Source: Mycogone perniciosa (lineage: Eukaryota > Ascomycota > Sordariomycetes > Hypocreales > Hypocreaceae). Taken from it: a stretch of DNA of 64,000 nt. The notes under the pieces were generated by a model. It saw nothing but the letters and a program-made list of their open reading frames with translations, had not been told where the DNA came from and did no database searches. The position numbers and the translations under genes were made by a program. The stretch spans positions 124,001 through 188,000 of the forward strand of contig JAOALB010000019.1 in assembly GCA_025331125.1 (NCBI GenBank), written 5' to 3'. Shown piece after piece: positions 53,075-64,000 of the stretch (within the stretch, counting starts at the first letter, position 1; each line of letters starts with the position of its first letter).

Positions 53075-55865
53075 ATGGCAACCGTATCCAAAACGTTTGC
53101 CCTCCATGGGGCGCACACCGCGGGCATCTTTGCCGACATGACGGTCGACGGGCCCGTCATCGGAACGCTGGTCGCCATTGTTGACCGGGCAAAGAATCTG
53201 CCAAATCGCAAGACCATTGGCAAACAGGATCCCTACTGTGCTGCAAGACTGGGAAAGGAGGCCAAGAAGACCGCAACCGACATTCGAGGAGGGCAGACGC
53301 CGAAATGGTAAGCCAATCCCGGCCGGTCCCGGTACTTGATGACAGGGAACTGATCAATCTGCGTTTAGGGACCAAGAGCTGCGGTTTACCGTCCACGACT
53401 CGGCCGACTACTATCAGCTGAAGATATCCGTCTTTACCGATGACAAGAAGACAGATCTCATTGGCGAAGCTTGGATTGATCTCAAGAATATCATCATTTT
53501 TGGCGGCGGTCAGAGTGACATGTGGCAAACGTTAACGTGCCGCGGCAAGTATGCGGGGGAGATTCGGCTCGAGATCACCTACTACGACCAACGACCCAAA
53601 CCCGAGAAGCCTGTCGTAAAGGCCAGACAATCGATTGGTGGTGAGCAAGAAGGGGGCTCACCTGTCAAGCGAAAGGACCCATTGAAAAGACGGCCTCTGC
53701 CAACCGATCCCGTCACTGGCGAGACACCCGCAACAGCTTCATCTGAACACCAAACACCTCCCCGATCCCATGTCAAACAGCAACATTCACACTCGGGATA
53801 TGCCTCGAATCAAGCACCTCAGCAATCTGCAGACTACAGCACTCAACCGCCACAGGGAAGTCGTCAACAACATGCTGACCCGTACTCCCCATCGCATCAA
53901 TCAGGTGCACAGGGGTATCCATCCGGTCGCGTAGAGGGACCTCGCCAACCTCGCAAGTCAGCAAGAGATTCCTCCGATAATCTCACACGGCCTCACGAGG
54001 ATAGGAGTTATAGTCAAAAGATCGCTGTCTCGCCATACAAGCAGTCGGATCCCCAGGGCGGGGAATACTCACAGGCGACCGAACCCTATGAGATGACTTC
54101 GAGAGAGGATCTTAGGCAATATTCCCCTCATGGAAATGCGCGCCAGGCACCTCCACCTCCACCAGCTCACAGGTCAAGGCATAGTGGAAGTCGGGAGTCA
54201 TTGCATGGAAACAGCTTTGACACATCGCCGCAAAAAGGAACACCACCTGCCTCTATGAGATACGATGTCTTGAAGAATGAGGCCCACAGGCACTCTACGC
54301 AAACTTACCCCGGCCGTCCAGCGTTCCAAGCCTACAACCCAGCGCAGCAGGTTGCGAATTCTGCTTCCGCCCAAAATGCAATTGCCTACGAGTCCCATTC
54401 GTCGAGGCGTCAGTCGTATGAGGCGTACGACCCTCATCATCGCTCCATGCAACCGACCGTGGAGGATGTACCTGAGTCTCCAACTGGTTCATTGAAGAAT
54501 AACTATCGGCGTACCAGCTCGAGACTGCGTCTACAGGACGAGATGGGGTATGACAATGGTCCAATCCCGGCCCAGACAGGCCTGAGCCGGTCTCCCGGTG
54601 CGTCTGCCGGTTATATGGGACATTCCCCTCGGCAAAGCCAGATGTTCTATCAAGATCAAGCGGGCCATCCGACTTCAGTATCACCCGTGTCTGCCAGGGA
54701 CTATACAACCAGCCCTGGAGAGATATCCCACCATTCAAACAGCAGTCAGAGTCAACGACCCCCCCGTCAGCATCGTGAACATGAAACGACGTACATCCAA
54801 AGTTCGTCAAGCTATAGTCTTCCTGCCTTACCTCCATCTCTGGCCCCAGGTGTTGATCCCAACCAGACCCAGGAGATTTCCATCAGGGGTTATGAAGACC
54901 GTCGCTATGAAAGCCGGTACAACAGTCAGCCCGTAGCTATACCGACTCGAGATCGTCAGAGAAGTGAGCCGCTGCCTCTTTCGTACGAGCCGGCTCCCGG
55001 CACCTCACCGCAAGCATATCCTCATCAGTCATACGACAGGCGGAGATCGGGTGTGACGTACTCTAACAGCCAGGAGCATATGTCAAGGCATCGAAATGCA
55101 TCCCCTAACCCGCCCCCAAGACAGGAGCATACAATCCGGCGAAAGTCAGTCAGCCCGGCTCCCCCACCGACAGATAATAGGCGACTGTCAGATATCCCCT
55201 TTAGTCCTGATTCGTATGACGCCTATAACCCCTCTTCCCATGATGGAACACCAGGGCTGGATCAACCTGATCCGAATGCGAAAATTGTCACACATGATGG
55301 CCGAGAAGTAGACCCTTCAGACCATCTTCCAGTAGAATCGTGGGCTCCTGAGCCCGAGCCAAAGCAGGTACAGGCCCCTCCAGAAACTCGTCCGAGACTG
55401 TCCGGAGCTCAACCGATGCCTCCAAGTGGTCGACGAGCTCTTCGGGTTAGAGCCCAACCTTCTGCGGTACCTACTCCTCAGTCTTATGGCTACCAGGAGG
55501 ATCCTCGCACTCCTCCTGGTTCAGGTACCACCGCGAGAGGTCGCCTGCAAAAGAAGCACCGTGCCTCTATGGGGCCTTCACCGTCGGCTTCGAGTCCACT
55601 GTTGCCGATTTCTCCAGACAACTTCCAGGATAGACCGAGTCAATATACTCCGACTCGACCCTCACGTGCAGGCACGTGGGACTATTCCAATGAGAACTAT
55701 TCCCCTCACTATCATGGTGGTGCTCATGGCCCGGCCATTCCGGCCAAGGTACCACTTCCTATCATGAGCGGCGCAAATGGAGGGCCCGAGGAGATGGCTT
55801 TGATGGAAGAAATGCAGAAGATTGATATTGGCACAGGAAGGTCTAGACGAAGGGGCGGATATTAA
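53075..55865 (+). CDS. C2-domain protein with long disordered tail (ingression protein type, Inn1/Fic1-like)
   Basis: Two exons (53075-53307, 53369-55865) encode 909 residues. The N-terminal C2 domain covers about residues 20-145: IGTLVAIVDRAKNLPNRKTI, GKQDPYCAARLGKEAKKT, then WDQELRFTVHD restored by splicing, and LIGEAWIDLKNIIIFGGG. Everything after residue 170 is low-complexity Pro/Ser/Gln/Tyr/Arg-rich with many PxxP motifs, suited to SH3 partners. This layout fits Inn1/Fic1-type proteins that link the contractile ring to membrane ingression and septum synthesis in cytokinesis; location at the septum is inferred. Not all Ca2+-binding Asp residues of classical C2 domains are present, so membrane binding may be Ca2+-independent. 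The very C-terminus is a short helix (EEMALMEEMQKIDIG). Confidence 0.87.
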
Positions 55866-56319
55866 AGACATGTCATGTACACTATGGGGGACTCACTGGA
55901 TGGATGGGGATGGCGTTTTCTGGTTTCCAACCGCCTGGTTTATGACGCGGAGATTTGATCATGTTGATGGCGTCACGCATACAATAATTGCATACGAGAG
56001 CTGCATTAAGTTATGGACTATTAGTACATGAAATTGAAATATTGACATGAATTCGCTCCCTGAATTGACATAGATAGATATAGTAGATACTATATAATAC
56101 TCCGTATGTACTTCGTATTGAATGATAACTCGAGCAGTTCATACTAGTCCGTAAACGGAATAGTGCCATCCGCCCCGCGGTGCCAATTCCGCGACCTGCC
56201 ACCCTCAGATCTTATCTCCAGAAAAAAAAAACTATCACCAAAGCTCCAACCATTGGAACACTTCACGCAGGACATTGTACCACAACAACATTCTCACGAC
56301 AAAGCATTGACAATCGACA
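55866..56319. other. Intergenic region, C2 gene / UTP15
   Basis: 454 bases between genes on the same strand, A/T-rich, with one TACTCCGTA word at about 56098. It probably holds the 3' region of the C2 gene and the UTP15 promoter. Confidence 0.5.
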
Positions 56320-57906
56320 ATGGCAGCACAGGTGGCTCCTCTGCCGCAGGTCAAGCTGCCCTCTGGGCCGACTCCCTTCACGGCCGAGCAGCGCTACTGG
56401 CAGTCCTTCAAGAACCAGCTTCTCATCCCCTCGCCGACAAACTTCCCTGTCACGCACGTGTCCTACAGCAGCGAGAGCTTTGCCGTCACCACGGGCACGC
56501 GTGTGCAGATCTACTCGAACCGCACGCGCAAGCTCCTCAAGACCATCACGCGCTTCGGCGACATTGCGCGCAGCGGAGAGATCCGCAAGGACGGCCGCGT
56601 GCTGGTTGCGGGCGACGACACGGGCAGGATACAGGTCTTTGATGTCAACTCTAGGGCGATTTTGAGGACGTGGCTGGAGCATAAGCAGCCGGTTTGGACG
56701 ACCAAGTTTTCGCCGACGGAGCTTACGACTGTGTTGAGCACGAGCGATGATAGGACTGTGAGGCTGTGGGATCTTCCGAGCAATGAGCCGACGGCGACGT
56801 TTGTGGGCCATGCGGATTACGTGCGGTCGGGAAGCTTTATGCCGGGCACCATGTCGAATATGGTGATTTCTGGAAGTTACGATTCGACTGTGAAGCTCTG
56901 GGATCCGAGGACGGGAAGCAACTCGGCTGTCATGACCTTCAAGCATGCTGCCCCAGTGGAGGACGTCCTCCCACTGCCATCTGGAACGACAGTCCTGGCC
57001 GCCGCAGGAAGCGCCGTCAGTGTGCTCGACCTCGTCGCAGCGCGGCCGCTGCACCTCATTACCAACCACCAAAAGACCGTCACGTCCCTCAGCCTCGCCT
57101 CCAACGGCCGCCGCGTCGTTACTGGCAGTCTTGAAGGCCACGTCAAGGTCTTCGAAACAACAGGATGGAACGTCGTCAACAGCACCAAGTACCCATCCCC
57201 TATTCTCTCTGTCCAAGTCATCCCCTCCAGCGACACCTCCGAGGCTATCGATCGTCACCTCGCTGTCGGCATGCAGTCCGGCGTACTCAGCATCCGCACC
57301 CGCCTCACAGGACCCGAGGCCCAGCGCGAGCGCGAGCGTGAGAAGGAAATGACTGCCCTGGTCAGCGGCACCATCGACAGCCTCGACGCAAAGAAGCAGA
57401 AGCGCAAGCGCCGTGTCGCTGCATCCAAACGCCTCGACATGCTCGGTGAAAGCGCAGACGTCGTCATCGCCAACGAGGGCCGTCTAAGCAGGAAGAAGGA
57501 ACGGCCCTGGCAAGCCGATCTACGACACGCGCGCTACGCCCGCGCTCTGGACCAGGTTGTGGATAGATCATCCAGCGAATACGGCCCCCTTAATGTCCTC
57601 ACCCTCCTCCTTGCCCTACGACATCGCAGCGCCATCAGGGACGCACTTGAGAACCGAGACGAGCAGAGCGTCCAGCCTATATTGAAATGGATATGCGGGC
57701 ACATCTGTGATCCGCGCTACGTGAGCATCTGCGTCGAAGTTGGCGTACACCTCCTAGACTTATACGGCGAATTCGTCGGCGCCTCGGCAGAGCTCCAGCA
57801 AGGCTTCAGAATCCTACACAGAAGAGTCAAAGTCGAGGTAGAGAGAGCACAGGTAGCGTGCCAGAGCGGGGGCATGCTCGAGAGCTTGACGCTAGGGGCG
57901 ATGTAA
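56320..57906 (+). CDS. UTP15: U3 snoRNA-associated protein UTP15 (WD40)
   Basis: A single-exon gene for 528 residues. UTP15 is part of the t-UTP/UtpA subcomplex of the SSU processome, needed in the nucleolus for rRNA transcription and 18S processing. The opening (VKLPSGPTPFTAEQRYWQSF) is family-typical. WD40 repeats occupy about residues 40-340, with clear WD ends such as TVRLWDLPSN and TVKLWDPRTG. The UTP15 C-terminal helical domain follows (PWQADLRHARYARALDQVVD, LNVLTLLLALRHRSAIRDAL, QPILKWICGHICDPRYVSI). Codon use is GC-rich compared with the giant-gene block. Length is normal. Confidence 0.96.
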   Translation: MAAQVAPLPQVKLPSGPTPFTAEQRYWQSFKNQLLIPSPTNFPVTHVSYSSESFAVTTGTRVQIYSNRTRKLLKTITRFGDIARSGEIRKDGRVLVAGDDTGRIQVFDVNSRAILRTWLEHKQPVWTTKFSPTELTTVLSTSDDRTVRLWDLPSNEPTATFVGHADYVRSGSFMPGTMSNMVISGSYDSTVKLWDPRTGSNSAVMTFKHAAPVEDVLPLPSGTTVLAAAGSAVSVLDLVAARPLHLITNHQKTVTSLSLASNGRRVVTGSLEGHVKVFETTGWNVVNSTKYPSPILSVQVIPSSDTSEAIDRHLAVGMQSGVLSIRTRLTGPEAQREREREKEMTALVSGTIDSLDAKKQKRKRRVAASKRLDMLGESADVVIANEGRLSRKKERPWQADLRHARYARALDQVVDRSSSEYGPLNVLTLLLALRHRSAIRDALENRDEQSVQPILKWICGHICDPRYVSICVEVGVHLLDLYGEFVGASAELQQGFRILHRRVKVEVERAQVACQSGGMLESLTLGAM

Positions 57907-58779
57907 AAAAAAGGGGGGGACTTTTCTCTCCATCATTATCATCGACCTAGCAAAAGGGGGGTGGGAGTTTCTAACTGCATCTGGAGGTTTTCCGGCGTTC
58001 TGGCGAATGCAATCTATGGTTAGTTTATTTTTGGATTGGAGGCACTTCTACCATTGACATTAACGGGATGTAGAGAAAAGTTTCTGCGTTGGAGGATCAT
58101 GTATCGATCAGGATTCGACGGTGTTGGAGGAAGTCTAACTCCATATTGGCCCGCGAAACAAATACACCAACACACCATGTTTTGTGAAGTTGGTTACGTC
58201 TGTCCCGTCTCCTAACTTTACGGCATGTGTTTCAAATATTAATGAAAGAAATACATCCTATTCCTTGTCCCAGCTGGCATTTCCAACGTGACATTCGAGA
58301 GGCCTTGGCAGCCCTTTTTGGCATCCCCCCATCAGTGTTGGCTTATGCTGATATGCTGAAGAAATATAGCACGACCAACAAGCGTCATCTCCATCATTTA
58401 TCATAAATTATTGGGCATCTATCTTAAGGATTAAGGTCCGTAATTGGGCCACAGGCTCATCTTGTAACACTCTAGGCGGATCTGTGTACAGCCCCCGTCG
58501 GCCGCCCACATGAAACCCCTCAAGCAAGGCCTGACAGCTTCAGTAAAAATTAGGCAACAGCTGGTTTGTACCAAGTTTCCTGCAGGAGGCCATCAGGCGT
58601 TGCTGGCTGTTTGGGGGTTGCTTCGGTGAAATGGGGAGGCGGTCTTCATTCACTTATTTTCCGTTTGCAAGTCTCTATATTTTGCATTTCTTTTTCCTCC
58701 TTCTTGCCACCTGACAGACCATCCTTCAGGTTTTTGAAGTATCCAAAACTCTTTAGTGATTGCCTCGGACCATATAACC
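57907..58779. other. Intergenic region, UTP15 / DDX60-like gene
   Basis: 873 bases between genes on the same strand. I see no domain or RNA gene. The last 100 bases are pyrimidine-rich, as expected for a leader. Confidence 0.5.
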
Positions 58780-61700
58780 ATGGCTGCCAATAAGGAGGAG
58801 CTCTCCTCTTGGTATGCTCACACGCGCCCTCACACGGTCGACCTTGTCGGTGACATCGCTGGTCGCGAGCCCTTCATTATCCATGGCGAGTCATTGATTC
58901 GATACTGCCTGGAAGAGTCTCGAGTGAATTTTCAGGGTGAGCCACCACAGCCCCCTTGGGGTACGTCCAATTGCTGACACCCTGCAGATGGATTCCAGAT
59001 CCTGCATGCTGTATATGCAGTCGAACGATTCCTGAATAACCTACACAAAAGAGGTTGCGACTTTGATATTGTATTCTTTCGCAATCTGAGAGACCTCTGC
59101 GTCCCATCGGGCTCTGATAACCCGTATAAACATCAGCTGACGAGAACGATCATTTTTTGTCATCTCGCGAGACATGCTGATGAGTGTGCAAAGAACGGCA
59201 CCAGAGCAGCCGTCTGTGAATTCGACTCTCCCAAGAGCCAGGAGTTCGTGGAGTATCTGCGGCACTTACCGATTCACTTTATCCTATGCCACGAAGGTGA
59301 CGATGATGACACGAATGACACGATCCAGCTGCGCTGTATGATATACAATTTTATATCAAGTGGCAAGAACGTCGCCATAATCAACTGGATTCAATGGAAG
59401 AGTTCCAAGGTCAGTCCTGTGGTCGCCATGTGTCTCCAGTCGTCTCATGCTTAGCTTATTCCTAGGTATTCGCCCCGTTGTTGAGCAGGTCATCTGATGG
59501 CTTTCTTCCACTGCGAATCAAAGAAGTCTTTGACTCGCCTTTTGCCCCCCTTTCGGAGAATGGGCACGTTCCTCCTCCTTCTGTGTTCGACTCTTCCGGC
59601 TTGTCGATGCGGGAGCGTATGGGCATTATGGCCTGTCGATACATACTTGAGAGAAAATCTGTGGAAGGCTGTCCAGTGAGTGGAAAAGTGGAGGAGAACA
59701 TCCAAGCATTTTTACTTCACCTTGCTGTTCTGAAGAATTGCACCCTGCTTGAGCGCCAACGTTGGATTAATCCGGAGTCTTGTCCTGGCACTTCTGGAGA
59801 TGGCGTCTTCCTCCGCCAAGTTGCGGAAACTTCGTTGGCCCTATTGGAAAGCCATGAGATGATTGAGAGGAGCCCTGACAACGCAGATTGGGATCTTTAT
59901 GACCCAATTGACGGGTTCGTGTATGCTTCTATGCTAAAGAAGCTGCGTATGAAAGAGCCGGTTCCCCCGCAAGTCGTCGAGTTGTGGAAATCTTTGTGGG
60001 CCACTCTGCGCACTGGAATCGAGAAAACTCTTCAAGATGACCTTCCCCTGACTGACGAGCCATACAACGATGTGTCGACGGCACCTTCATCCGTGCATGT
60101 GTCTGCGCCGTCGGCTTTACGGTTTAGTCATCCCGTCTTAGACGAGTTCTTGGAGGATATCAAACTAGAAGAGAGGCGAGAAAGTCGAAACGCGACTTCG
60201 GACTTGGTCTTCGAGGACTTGCATCATTGGCACAATACCAAGCTTCTAATTTCCCACGAGAAACTCTACAAACCAGGCTTTTTTGCAAGAAAACGCAATC
60301 AAAAGCTGTTGGCAGATATTGTCGCATATTCCGCAAGTTTGACAAACGCACGCGGCAAGCTCATTGATCCTGAGACGGTAGTGGTGAAAAGGGGTCATGC
60401 GTCAAAAGGCGCCAAGGGCAAGCCTGCTGCGACTCATAGCAAAGAGTCCAAGAATAAATCCAAAAAAGAAAGCAACAAAGGCAACAAGAAAGGTGGTAGG
60501 GAGAGTGCGCTCAAGGCTGCTCATGAAATTCAAGAGCGCAAGGCATTAGACAAGCGGGACAAGATCAATGCCTTCTGGAATGTGACTTGCCAAGAGATTG
60601 AGAAGGACCACAGCACTGTCAACCGATATACAAAGACAATTAGCTTTCTGCTTGGCCGCTCTCAAGCCGATGTTGATGTGCTTGGATCTGAGATTTATCT
60701 GTACTTGAGCCATCTCCTCGGACAGCTGTGGGCGAAAAGCCGGGTGAACCTGGACAAGAAGTCCCGTGCTGGTAAGAAGCAATTTCCTCAATGGAAATAT
60801 GAACGAGGCTAACTTCAAAATTAATAGGGCTATATCTCATCGCGTTGATTTGGAAATGGCTGCAAAAAATCTCCGCGACTGGTGCCTCCAAGGCTGTGGT
60901 TCAGGCAGTGGAGAAGCTCACAACCTGCCTTCAGATGCCAGAGCTTCCCATTGCGATTGAAAGTCCGGCTGAGAAACTATGTTTCAGGTTTGACTACAAT
61001 GCTGTCAAAGACGTGAAGGAAATTGTTCAGGACCATCGTGCCTTGCAACTTGAATATGGAGGGCCGTATATGGAACGACGATTCGATTCCAAGCCTGACG
61101 ATCGAGTTCCGTTCGAACCAGACGCCTGGCAAAGGAAGGTTCTTGACTCGATCGACTCTAATAATAGCCTTCTTGTCGTTGCACCAACATCTGCAGGCAA
61201 AACATTCATCTCCTTCTATGCTATGAAGAAGGTGCTAGAAGAAAGCGATGACGGGGTGCTTGTGTATGTAGCCCCGACCAAAGCTCTTGTGAATCAGATC
61301 GCAGCCGAAATTGGGGCGCGGTTCTCCAAGTCTTACCATAACCAGGAAGGCAAATCCGTTTGGGCCATCTACACCCGAGACTACCGCATTCAAAACCCAA
61401 CCGGGTGCCAGGTGTTAGTCACCGTTCCGCATATGTTGCAAATTATGCTTTTGGCACCGACAAATGCCAAAGGCAAGAATGCCTGGTCAAGACGCACCAA
61501 GAGGATCATCTTTGACGAAGTTCATTGCATCGGCCAGACTGAAGATGGTGTCGTCTGGGAGCAGCTGCTTCTATTGGCACCATGCCCCATCATCGCTCTC
61601 TCAGCGACTATCGGCAATCCCGAGGCCTTCCGCGAATGGTTGTCTTTGGTTCAAGAACGAAAGGGGCAAAAGTTGGACATGGTGGTCCACACAGCTCGCT

Positions 61701-64000
61701 ATTCTGACCTCCGAAAGTTCATCTATGAACCACGAAAACAGGAGCCATTCCAGGGGTTTTGCAGCGAGAAGATGATACCCGTGCCCGGTTTGGATGAAGG
61801 CGATGTTTCTCATCCCAACTTCAAATTTGTGCACCCTGTGGCTGCTCTCACAGATAGGTAAGTGTAATTTGCAATTCATTGCAGGGAAGAATGGAGACTA
61901 ACATTCCTAGGAATTGCACCGCACTTGACGACGTCTCTTTAGAGGCACGAGACTGTCTGAGTCTTTGGACCGGCATGAGAAAAGTTTTGCCTAGCGAGGA
62001 ACTGTCTGAGTTTGATGCTCTTAATCCCTCCAACTCATTGCCCGACATCATTGCAAAATCCGATGTCCTCCAATGGGAGATGAAATTGAAACAAGCACTC
62101 CGACGAACCATTGAGTCTGAAAAATCCACCTTTCAGGATACACAAAAGATACTGGAGGTACCGTCGAACCAGGGGGGCTTCAATATTTCCCGATCTAGGA
62201 ACCGATGGAAAACCTGTTTAAATTAGCCTCGGATCTCTATAGCCTGGATTCTCTGCCCGCCTTGGTATTTCACTATGACACTCATGGTTGTGAAAAAGCT
62301 GTGCAGTACATGTTCAAGAAGCTTGAATATGTTGAGGACAAGTGGAAAAAGAAGTCTCCAGCGTGGACTCGTAAACTGGAAGAATATGAGTCGTGGAAGG
62401 TTTTCAGGAACACTCAGTCAAAAAAGAAGATTATCCCCCGAAGGAAGAATACAGACGACAACTCTGAGAGGTTTTCCAAGTTGGACTTGACGCGGGAGGA
62501 AGCAGACGTCGAGGCCAGCCCGTGGGAAAGCTTTGATCCCGATGCCCCTTTAAGCCAGTTCAGCTTCGCCGACGTAACAAAGATGCAAGCATCGGAAGTG
62601 GAAGAGTTCATCGCACCACTGGAGGGCTGGGTAAGTCCTTGGTTGTCAGATGCGCTTCGACGTGGTCTCGGCGTTCACCATGCCGGAATGAATCGACAAT
62701 ATCGCCAAGTGTATGTTCTTCCCATTCAAACCAAGAGATGGTAATTGTTTGACTAACAAAACCACAGTGTGGAGATTCTGTTTCGAAGAGGATATCTGCG
62801 GTTGGTCGTCGCCACGGGTACCCTTGCCCTTGGCATCAACATGCCTTGCAAGACGGTGGTTTTCCACTGCGATTCTATCTTTCTCACGGCACAAAACTAT
62901 CGGCAGGCTTCAGGTCGTGCAGGACGCCGAGATTTTGATCTTCTTGGTAACGTTGTCTTCAATGGGATCCCCAGAGATCGAGTATACGAGATTATGTCTG
63001 CACGGCTGCCAGGCCTGAACGGCCAGTTTCCCATCTCCGCGACTCTCGTCCTTCGACTTCTCAGCCTGCTGCATGGGACTGAGAATTGTGACTTTGCCGT
63101 TGGAATGGTGCAAGCTCTGTTATCGCAAACTCGTCTGTATCTGGGCGGGCCGGAATCGGCGATGTCAGTCAAACACCATCTCCGGTTCTCGATTGAGTAC
63201 TTGAGAAGGCAGCACTTACTCTCCGCAGAAGGCGCCCCAATCAACTTCTCCGGTCTAGTTGGCCATCTGTACTTTACAGAAAACGCTGTTTTTGCGTTCC
63301 ACTCATTGCTGAAGGGTGGATACTTTCATCGGATCTGCGCGAGGATTGACAAGAATCCAGAGGGAGTGTTACTGGAAATGATGCTGGTCCTTAGTCACCT
63401 GTTCAACCGCATTCCTGTCCAACGGAACCGGATAACAGTTGAAGTAGCTCACAGGTCGTCTTCTGTCGTGTTTCTTCCACGTCTCCCACCACAAGCCGAG
63501 GAATTGCTTGTCCTGCATAACAAAGAAACGCTATCTATTTTCAAGGGATACGTGCAGTCGTATATTGGCCATAACCTCGCCAGCAAGTTGGACCGGATGC
63601 TGCCGTTCACCAAAACCGCTGTTGGGCCAGAAAAGCCCACCGGCAGGATGTCTTCGCGTCATGAATCACACACTACGATTCGGTCTCCGTTCGTGGCCTT
63701 GTCAGGGTTTACAGATGACTTCCAGACGATCCATGAGCTGTGCGAAACGGTCCGTGGCAGCGTTTTCATGGAAGAATCTGCCATCCCGTACATCCCCGTC
63801 TGGCCTCGTGATACGAACGTCGAGCTTAACGCATACGTGTATGATTTCTTTAAGCACGGTAGCCTGTATGTCCTGGTCAGAGACAATGGCATCAAGCGTG
63901 GTAATGTGTGGTTCCTTCTCCAGGACTTTTCTCGCACCCTGTCCTCCATTGTTTCCAGTTTAGAAATCCTCATTGGTGCAGATGAGATGGACAGTGGCGA
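58780..64000 (+). CDS. DDX60-like DExH-box RNA helicase, 3' end beyond the right edge
   Basis: Seven exons in the window (58780-58936, 58988-59409, 59466-60771, 60828-61857, 61911-62157, 62199-62710, 62768 to the edge) encode 1,635 residues so far, all phases consistent. The long N-terminal region (about 1-690) is followed by a Lys-rich linker and a Ski2-like helicase: motif I APTSAGKTFISF near residue 750, VAPTKALVNQIAAE, motif II DEVH near 858, motif III SATIGN, then VATGTLALGINMP and motif VI QASGRAGRRDFD. In animals DDX60 is linked to RNA decay and antiviral signalling; the fungal role is not established. One intron is only 41 nt (62158-62198), and splicing it joins KILE to EPMENLFKLA. 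The frame is open at base 64000. Confidence 0.93.

Noticed and set aside
1..64000. Transposons, CRISPR arrays, rDNA and complete tRNA genes
   Set aside because: No transposase or reverse-transcriptase frame, long terminal or inverted repeats, regularly spaced repeats or rRNA sequence were seen by eye.

Overview
The window is nuclear DNA of a filamentous ascomycete (Pezizomycotina). The evidence is short GT-AG introns of mostly 41-105 nt, genes on both strands with no operons, fungal-only families (Zn2Cys6 regulator, SWC4, Cwf18, UTP15, fungal p24, YCK-type casein kinase) and many intergenic TACTCCGTA and TACTCGTA words. I recall these words as common in Hypocreales, so a Sordariomycete of that order is my best guess; species cannot be read from the sequence.

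Layout. 0-11.6 kb holds ordinary conserved genes: an R3H-SUZ RNA-binding protein (runs off the left edge), a CCHC zinc-knuckle/RS protein, spliceosomal Cwf18, a mitochondrial PPR protein, and a Zn2Cys6 regulator fused to a hexapeptide acetyltransferase domain. 11.6-19.9 kb is an 8.3 kb stretch with no credible gene. 19.9-25.7 kb holds SWC4, a p24 cargo receptor and a membrane-type casein kinase I. 25.7-29.6 kb is again gene-free. 29.6-35.4 kb is a metabolic/accessory block: aldo-keto reductase, nitronate monooxygenase, a peroxisomal SCP2 protein and an HNH-nuclease-domain protein. 35.9-48.0 kb is the unusual part: a giant multi-exon gene of about 2,180 codons resembling DUF6603 proteins, a beta-propeller lectin-like gene directly upstream of it, and a divergent reading frame of 1,107 codons. 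48.5-64 kb returns to conserved genes: LETM1-like mitochondrial protein, free-methionine-R-sulfoxide reductase, a C2-domain ingression-type protein, UTP15 and a DDX60-like helicase that runs off the right edge.

Working together. The conserved genes serve RNA processing (R3H-SUZ, zinc knuckle, Cwf18, UTP15, DDX60-like), chromatin (SWC4), mitochondria (PPR, LETM1-like), trafficking and signalling (p24, casein kinase) and redox repair (fRMsr). They are housekeeping genes with no shared pathway. The 35.9-48 kb block is the best candidate for an undescribed system: two very large, partly bacterial-looking proteins and a lectin around one 0.8 kb divergent promoter. Both large reading frames carry one apparent lesion each, an in-frame TGA and a C-tract frameshift, so the block may be decaying, may be recoded, or may contain assembly errors.

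The other notable observations concern splicing: a likely AT-AC intron that restores a zinc knuckle, a 5-nt microexon, a coding exon consisting of ATG alone, and a 41-nt intron. All exon boundaries were inferred by hand from splice signals and protein continuity.
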